Source: Anisus vortex (lineage: Eukaryota; Mollusca; Gastropoda; Planorbidae). From it: a stretch of DNA of 64,000 nucleotides. The notes under the pieces were generated by a model that searched no databases, was not told where the DNA came from, and saw only the letters and a program-made list of their open reading frames with translations. A program made the position numbers and the translations under genes. Positions within the stretch are counted from its first letter, which is position 1; each line of letters begins with the position of its first letter. The stretch covers positions 16,436,181 to 16,500,180 of the forward strand of contig OX421500.1 of the NCBI GenBank assembly GCA_949126835.1, written 5' to 3'. Below are positions 53,301 to 62,300 of the stretch, one piece after another.

Positions 53301-56300
53301 TGGAACAACAAACATGTGTGAACAAACATTTTAAAGAATGAAAGACGTGAAGAACAATTTGAGAACAAATTTGTCCATATGATAATCTCAGGTCACTGTT
53401 GATGTTAGGGACATCAAATCTAAAGCCAGAAATGTCTGCTATTTTGCCATACAGGAAATAATTTCACCACTCCCATTAATTAATACAGATGTTCATTATC
53501 AATGTGTTATTAACAAATAACTGAATAAAATAAATATTAAATAAATAATTGAAAAACAACCCATGTTCGGATTCTTTTTTATTTGGACCTTGATGTGTAG
53601 TAGGCCCTCAAACTGCTGTTTGTGCTGTTTGATAGTTAATGCGGCCCTTGGGCTGAAAAGTTTGGAGACCCCGTGACTAGTCCAATGCATTCCTATATAT
53701 TTTAGAAAATGTCATGTATTTTTGTAGAATTACCGTAGCTAAAAAAATGTGTTATTATAAAAATATAATAGAATTTGATACCAAAATATCAAACTTCTAG
53801 TTTAAAAGAGCATCGGTAAAGGGTTAAAACTCTTGGCCTGATATTATTATTATTTTTATATGAATTGAAACTATTTTCTGTAAATTGACTTATCACTATG
53901 GCTCATTGAATCCTAATCTCTCACAAGTTTCAGGGCTTTTTGTAACTAAGGATATTAGGTATTTCGAAGAAAGAAATAATTACTTTTATAAACTAAAATT
54001 CAAAATTTGACATTTATAACAAACAAAAAGCAAATTTTTATAGTATATGGTGTTTGATTTCCCTCTGCCGTCTACAATGAACAGGGCGTTATGGTACATG
54101 GATAGAGAAAGTTGGTGAGGCTAAAAACCCAGACAGTGAATGTTATGACTTTTACCTAAGAAACAAATATCTCATGAGTGATGCCCGGCATAAAAAGCAA
54201 GTGAAAGCTCTCTTCGACTGCCCTTGTACTCTTGGCTCAAGGGGGGCTCAGTGGGCGTCCTATTCTTGGACCGATGTGGAAGACAAAAAAGGAAAGTTCT
54301 CCATTATATGCTATGCAATAAGTCCTATGGCCAAGACGAGGCTGGCAAGGTTTCAGGGAAATCCACTAAATAAAGTAAGTCCTTCACTTTGTGGATGCAA
54401 AATATCATACAACATTTAGTTTGTAAAAAAAAGTTTTTTTTATAAAATGTTGTTACTTTGTTAAAAAAGAGTAGTTGGACTTTAGTTTCTCTAATAATGG
54501 GTAGAGGCAAGTCGGCTGTGCGGCAGCATATTCGGCTGGCATACTAAAGGTCCCGGGTTTGAATCCTGGTGCAGGGGGGGGATTTTTTCCCGGGTCTGAA
54601 GGGTATCCCTGGGTCTACCCAGCTCGGATGGTTACCTGACCTTATTTGGGGTAAAGTAAAGGCGGCTGTGCAGGGTGCTGGCCACACAATCACCTAGTAT
54701 GCCACAGAAACTGGTGAACACTGCTTCACCGGACCTATGGATCAATTCGGTCCAACGGGTACTTTATATTATGGGTCATTTAGAATGAAATGTTGCTCAC
54801 ATATTAATGTCTTTTCTCACTAAATCTTTTAGCTGTAAAGCTTCTAAATATTTTAAAAATAGTTTTCTTAAACAAAGGTCAAGTTAATTTTTTAATAGTT
54901 TACTTATACATAGGTCAAGTTAATTTTTAAATAGTTTACTTATACATAAAAAGTTAATTTTTAAATAGTTTACTTAAACAAAGGTCAAGTTAATTTTTAA
55001 ATAGTTTACTTATACACAAGTCAAGTTAATTTTTAAATAGTTTACTTATACATAGGTCAAGTTAATTTTTAAATAGTTTACTTATACATAAAAAGTTAAT
55101 TTTTAAATAGTTTACTTAAACAAAGGTCAAGTTAATTTTTAAATAGTTTACTTATACACAGGTCAAGTTAATTTTTAAATAGTTTACTTATACACAGGTC
55201 AAGTTAATTTTTAAATAGTTTACTTATACATAGGTCAAGTTAATTTTTAAATAGTTTACTTATACATAGGTCAAGTTTATTTTTAAATAGTTTACTTATA
55301 CATAGGTCAAGTTAATTTTTAAATAGTTTACTTATAGGGCCTACTTAGGTCAAGTTAATTTTTAAATAGTTTACTTATACATAGGTCAAGACACATATGA
55401 TATATTTTTTCCTTTTCTTTTTACTCGTCCTCTCAAGATTTTTTTGTTGCTAGCTTGTCTTTTCAGCTGATAGGCCTACTAATACAAGTTGGTGCTAAGC
55501 ATCTTGACATATTAAAATGTGTGAATAAAATCCCATTAACTTTCAGATAATACAATCTATATATCATGACACAAGCTGACTGAGCATACAAAATGTTATA
55601 ATAAAGATAGATTGTCTAAAGAAATGACCATGATCACCAACTATCGCTATATTGGTGGTTTCACTTTGTTCTCCATTCTTATTTTTCATTAGTTCCTTAC
55701 ATTTTTTTCATAAATCTGCTTTTCTTTGCTTGTTTGAGAAAAGAAAGTAATACTTCATCAATTTGTTATCAATGTATTTTAATTATTTTCAACCTTAAGT
55801 TGTGTTATTACATGAAACCTTATCCCTTATTATTACTTAATAATTGTTTCCATTATTTAAACTGATTTTAAGCTTTGAGTAACATCAATATTTATTATTT
55901 TCTTGGTTCTGAATCACTGAATCAATTTATTGGAAACAGTTTATTTCTGCAGAGGGTCAACCATTGTAATGTCAAAATATAGTGGGGGGGGGGGAGGGGT
56001 TTGAGGAATTCTGACAATTTTGACATGGAGTAGTGTGGGTGGGGAGGAGGGTTCAAGATAATTTGCATTTAACAATTTTCATTTTTTTAGTATGTTTAAT
56101 TAAAATGGTATGATACTGCCTGTGAAAGACACACACTCACTGACCCATCAATAGCCTATTAATTTAATTTTAATCATAGATCATACTAAATCACCTATTC
56201 CAATTTTAATGAAATAAAAACTAAAGGGTGTTTTTAAGCCAGCAGATTAGTTTCAATTTCAAAATACAATTGGTAGAATTGGATAAGAAAAAGAAATCAT

Positions 56301-59300
56301 TTTAAGCCAGTGAGACCTTTTTTTATCACATTTTGGTGTTATTATTGACTTGTGCCACTATTTCAAAATTGTTGCCCTGCTATGTAAACTTTTAAAAATT
56401 ATTGCTCATATGGATATGTAAGGCACATAATATTTAGATGAAAAGATGAAGAAAATGTTGAATCAGGTCTATCAGTTCTTGAAATTGATGAATCAGCTCA
56501 TATGCCATTATTACAATTTGGGAACAATTGACTTCCCCATGGGAAGATGATTGAAGCTAGAATATAATATTCCGATTTGTTTATGAATTCAAAGTGTAAT
56601 GTATTTCTTCTTAAAGTCAATTTGAAATCAATTAAATAAGTTGAAAATTGTATTAAAATTTATTTGTAGACCTTTCAATCTATATTTTTTTTAAACATAA
56701 GACCAGCCATATTGTTAGTTCATGAGGGAAGGGGGTAAAACTATTTATCATATGTTAATAAGGGGTGGGAGGTCCACTAAAAGTTTGACAATTGTTGACC
56801 AAGGGGAGGAGGAGGGTTAAAATTGTCTAAATTTTGTTGACCTTATTAATGGATTCCTCTGACTTGTTGCAATATAACATTTGTATTACTTTTAAATCCT
56901 GCTTTGATTCAACTTACACTTATCCTAATTAAAATAAGTTTTAGTTTTGCATTCTTTAAGCATAGTTTTTATTATTATTCTTATATTGACTCAATGCATT
57001 TTAACTATTTTGAAAAATTTCAGCTGTGCTGTTACAAGTATGTTTGGTATAAGGGATTGTCAAACTCGCCCTACATTTCATACAGAGACCCCAATGCTGG
57101 CCACCTCCTCATGAATGACCCATGGCAGTGGTTGGGCAATGTACGTAAATCTAAAGAGGAAGACTTCAACCCACACAAATGGTGCTGTGAAGACAGTAGC
57201 TCCCCATCATACTTCTGTAGTTTATACAATCAAGTCAGGCCTGACTATGGCTGTTCACTAAATGCTGAGTTTATTTCAGGTTATTACTTTGTCAATTATT
57301 ATAGCCTTTATCACCAAGGCAACCGATAACCTGAACGCTTGATTAAAGTCACTTGTCACTTGTAGTAAAGTACCACTCGGACCAAATTGATCTATAGGTC
57401 AGGTGAAGCAGCATTCACCAGTTTCTGTGGTCATGGCATACTAGGTGATTGTGTGGCCATCACTATGCGCAGCCGCCTTTACTTATTACTGTAGTTAGCG
57501 ATATAAGCACAAACAATGCCTAAACAAGTTTTTGATGCATCCTTTAGATGTAGGTACTTACAACATGAAAAGAGGGTTTTCCAGCTTATGCTGAACCTTC
57601 CGATTAGTCAGATTTTAATTAAAATGGGTCAAGGGTCTTTTCTACTAATAAAAAAAAATAACAAAAAGGCAAATTTGCCAGGTCCAAATGTTGGAGAAAA
57701 AAAATCAGTTTAAAAATTACATTTCTAGAACCGAAAATCACATGAGTAAAAACTTATATGAATATCCCTAGTTAGGAGAAGATAACAGTGTAAACATATA
57801 GGTTAATTAAACTAGAACCATAAAATGTATTCTTTTTACTATTTAATTGCTCATTCACTCTTTTTTTCCCCACCTAAATCAATAAGTCATCAGGTCTGAT
57901 CTATTCAGATATCATTCAATAACTCATTATACTAAACATTTTAACTCACTCAAACCGGCTGCTCCTGCTGTTAGTTCACCAGACTGTCAACAAAACAGCC
58001 CAGGTTCTAACCCTGCCACCAACCAATCCCTGCTGCCCTGTCGGAGTTTTGGGACTAGTGGACATAATAATCTTTTATATAGAATGAATGTCTGCTTTGT
58101 TTATACTTTATCTGTCAGTAAGTTTATCTTTCTTGTATTTGTACAGGTCGGGCTCTTGGAGACCCACACATAAAAACTCTAGATGGTTTTGAGTATGCCT
58201 TCAATGGCCTTGGAGAATACTGCATGATCTGTATGGATGACTTCACACTTCAAGCCAGAACTGCACAAGCCATTAACAGTCAAGGAAATAAAACTAATGC
58301 CACCATTTTTGTAGCTTTTGCAGCTAAAGAGGGAAATGATTCTAGATTTCAAGTTGAATTAGATGCTCTGAAAACAGGTATACTATTAAAAAAGTTCATG
58401 TTAAATTAGGTATGCTAAGAACATGTAATGTATACAATATAATATTCATATTTTTGTTCTACTCAAAGAAAAAGAATTTTTAATTTTGAAATTCCCAAAA
58501 GACAAAAAAAACAACATGAAAAATAACAGTTTTAAAATTAGATCTTTAAATAGAAGGCACAAATATAACTTGGAATTAGACGCAAGAAACAGAGTATAGA
58601 TTTTTTTTTCAATAATATCCTGAAGACCAAGGAATATATTAATGATATTTAGTTTTAACTGAGGTCTCATAGAACACATGTATTAAACATTCTGAACAAT
58701 GTATTATTTATATCTCTGGTAAAACAAAAATCTACCAATAATTTATTTAGTTTATGTACACAAATAGTGATATTGCTGTCATTACCATCTGCATACTCTG
58801 TACATTTGAACAACTTTGGAAATATATTGTTTTAACTTTTTATTTTAGGCATGATCATTACTGCTAACAATCATGACTGCACAACTGCTTTTTATGACCT
58901 CAAAAACTATAATGAAACATTTGATAACAACAGCATCAGTGTGAAGAGAATGGAAAATGAAAATAAAACTGTATTGGTTGTGTCTTTCCCATCAGGTTTG
59001 TTTGAATAGTGCAGTGTTTAAAAAAAAAAATTATAATAAGGTTAGGGTAATGGCGTTTCTTGTCTGTGGCAACCTGTGGTAAACCAGAGCCTAAGTTGAC
59101 TGTCAAGACTGCCAAAAATATTGTTATGAATGTCGGTTAAAAGATGAATGACTGTCCAGGGCATTGACCTCTTAACAAGTGTGTATTAGATACTAAAAGA
59201 GGCCAAGGGTTGACCTTACATTCCTTAGTGCAGATTTAAATAAATAAGTCGTTCAACCGCGTCAAAATTGAAGGTTAGATTCTGGATCGCAGTATCATAT

Positions 59301-62300
59301 AGCCCAGTGGAAGTGAAATGCGTATTAGGACCCTGTAGAATCTTCAATAATAGTTTTCTTTGTAAAGTCCCTACCTCCTTAGAGTTAGTTCAGTTAGATC
59401 GTTTGTAGAGAGAAGTCGCTATATTGATACTTGTACATTTTATGAAATTTTATGTTCGCCTATCTGTTTGATGCAGTTACTTAAAGTTTATATTGAGTCT
59501 ACAATTTAAATAAAATATTTTATTGAACAACTGGAGTTGTTTGTTATATCATTGTTGAAAGAAAGGTGTTGAAAAGAATTATACAGAATATAACTACATT
59601 ACTGAATAGACCTGTCAGTCAAGGAACCCCTAGCTTGGACTCCAGATCAGCAAAATCTAGAGACTTCTAATAAAAATACAACTATTATTTGAATCCGATT
59701 TAACGAGTCGTAACAATATCTTCGCTAAAGGTAAACAAATTTTATATAACAATAGTGAAATGCATCTTCTGTCTTGATCGATAGGCCTATGTGGTAAAAA
59801 AACAACAACAACCGAAGTATAAGCAGTTTGATAGTGATAATTGCAACAAATAGAGACCAAAATAAATTATTTATTATAAAACATAGAATAAATCTTTTTT
59901 GCTATTTTATGGGTTGATGTATTGAACAATTTTGTAATATAACATAGTTGGTAAAAATTTACTTTTTATATTATTATTTTTACTTATAATTTTTTTCTTT
60001 TTTTTTAAACAACCAGTAGTCTTTAGTTTACTCTTGTAGAATAATATTTTCTCCAACAGGTGAATCTGTGGAAGTCTATGTTGGAGTAAACAATCTGGAA
60101 TTCTCTGTCAATATGCCAATGGAATTTAAAGGAAAACTCAAAGGACTTATGGGTAATTTCAATGACAATCCAGAGGATGACTTTGAACTTCAAAATGGCA
60201 CCCATCTAAGTCCTAATAGTACAGAGAGAGACATTTTTGAGAAATTTGGAAAAGATTGTAAGTTTATATATTACATATTAAACATTGAAAAATAAATTAG
60301 TAAACATTAAAGTAAAAAACAACAACTTTGAATATCAATACTTTTAAATTAAACAGATGTTTAAATTTGTACATGTATGCAATTTTTATCTGCAGGATGT
60401 TAGGGTTCCTGTTTTATATATTATTCTTTAGAGAAATGGAGTAAAATTCATGAATGAAACTAGCTTTTTCCATTAATAATATAGTTAATAAAAAATCTAG
60501 TAGTATTATTAATAGAATTTCTTGGGTCATAAGAAATGCAATGTATCATTCACCAACAGATATGTGCACAATTCTCCGATTGGGCCTCGTATATGACTAT
60601 GCTTGACACTGTATTGGATTTTGAATTAAATTCCCCTTTTTGTAACACAAAGCTCACATGTTTTTTCAGTGGTACTTTTAGTTTCAAATTGATTGTTTGC
60701 TATATATCTTGTAGAGTTATCCTGTAAAAATATTCTGTGTTTTTTATCATTGGTACAAATATAAATAAGATAATTATTCAGAGAAACACTCAAACAGACT
60801 ACATATAAATGTCCATTGGAGAATCATGGATGTTCCATGTTAAATCCAGTGTATTTGATAGACTGACCCTGTGACATATTAATAGTTATGAAGAATGCCA
60901 ACCTGATTGGAACTGTTAACAATTACAAAAGAAGGACATGTTAAAAAAGTCCAATCTGGATGCCGAGTGCCTAAAGAATTACCGGCCAGTTTCCAACTTA
61001 CCATTCCTATCAAAAATCCTGGAGCGAATCGTGTTGGCACAGTTGTTGACTCACTTAAGGCATCATGACCTCTTGGAACTGTTCCAGTCAGCTTACAAGA
61101 AGTGTCACAGCACTGAGACAGCACTTGTCAGGGTAATTAACGACCTTCTTTGCGCGTCTGATTCCGATCAGGTGTCAATCTTAGCGATGCTCGATTTGTC
61201 GGCTGCATTTGATACGCTTTACCATGAGATTCTTATTGATAGATTGTCTACTACTTTTGGTTGCTCGGGATGTGTTGGCAGCTGGTTTAAATCCTACCTA
61301 ACTAAACGCACACAAAGTGTCATCATTGGTGGATCTACCTCAACATACTCGACTCTGCAATATGGAGTACCACAGGGATCGGTTCTGGGCCCAGTACTGT
61401 TTTTACTGTACACTTATCCACTTGACGATGTCATCAGGCCTTTCAACATTTCATACCAATTCTACGCGGATGAATCGCAGTTGCATGATTCTGCAGTTCC
61501 CGCTGAAGTCTCCCGTGTAGCCACCAACCTCAGGCTTGCTATTGCTAGTGTCTGCTCCTGGATAATGGAAAACAGACTTAAGATGAACGAAGATAAGACG
61601 GAGGCAATTAATTCTAATTGGAACTCTGAGTAAAATCGCCAAAGTCGAGGGCTTGGAATCATTGGTGGTCTTAAACTGCCATAAACCCTTTGCAGACAAC
61701 ATAAGAAACCTGGATGTCACCCTCGATTCACAGTTGTCTTTCTATGCAGAGGCCTTTATTTACAGCTGCGTAGACTTGGTCAGATACGGCCCTATTTGTC
61801 CCTTGAGTCAGCAAAGAAACTTGCCGCTGCCTTTATACTCTCGCGCCTCGACTACTGCAATGCTCTGCTTATCGGGATACCTGACAATAAGGTCGCCAAA
61901 TTACAGCGAATACAAAACAGTGCCGCTCGCCTGGTCATGCGTAAGTCAAGGCGAGATTCTGTGATATTTTTTTTGCGTCAGCTCCATTGGCTCCACGTCA
62001 AAGCCAGAATCGAGTATAAAGTGGCGCTATTTTGCCATCAGTGCATTTTTAATAACGAGTTTCCGTCCTATCTCAAGGAACTAATAACACCATATGTCCC
62101 TCAAAGAACACTTCGTTCTGCCAACTCATCGCTTCTGGAAGAGCCCCGTTTCTCTCTGATGACCGTTAGCCTTAGAGCCTTTTCAGTATCCGGTCCGAAG
62201 GTGTGGAATCTTCTTCTTCCCATTCAACTCAGGCAAACAAGCTCCATTGATACTTTCAAGAAGAACTTAAAAACTCATTATTTCAATATTTATCTCATGC

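Larger units (their letters stand above)
57280..58146. other. Intron 21 with SINE B fragment and SINE A copy
   Basis: Minus-strand SINE B fragment at 57355-57485 and plus-strand SINE A at 57955-58087. The remainder is AT-rich. Confidence 0.65.

Noticed and set aside
37194..53675. Host ZBED/GTF2IRD2-like domesticated transposase genes
   Set aside because: All sit inside elements with terminal inverted repeats and target duplications or near-duplications, and they carry frameshifts or large deletions, so they are transposon remnants.
23013..58087. Functional tRNA genes at the SINE heads
   Set aside because: A- and B-box-like motifs are present but no full cloverleaf with paired acceptor stem is evident, and the copies share SINE bodies.
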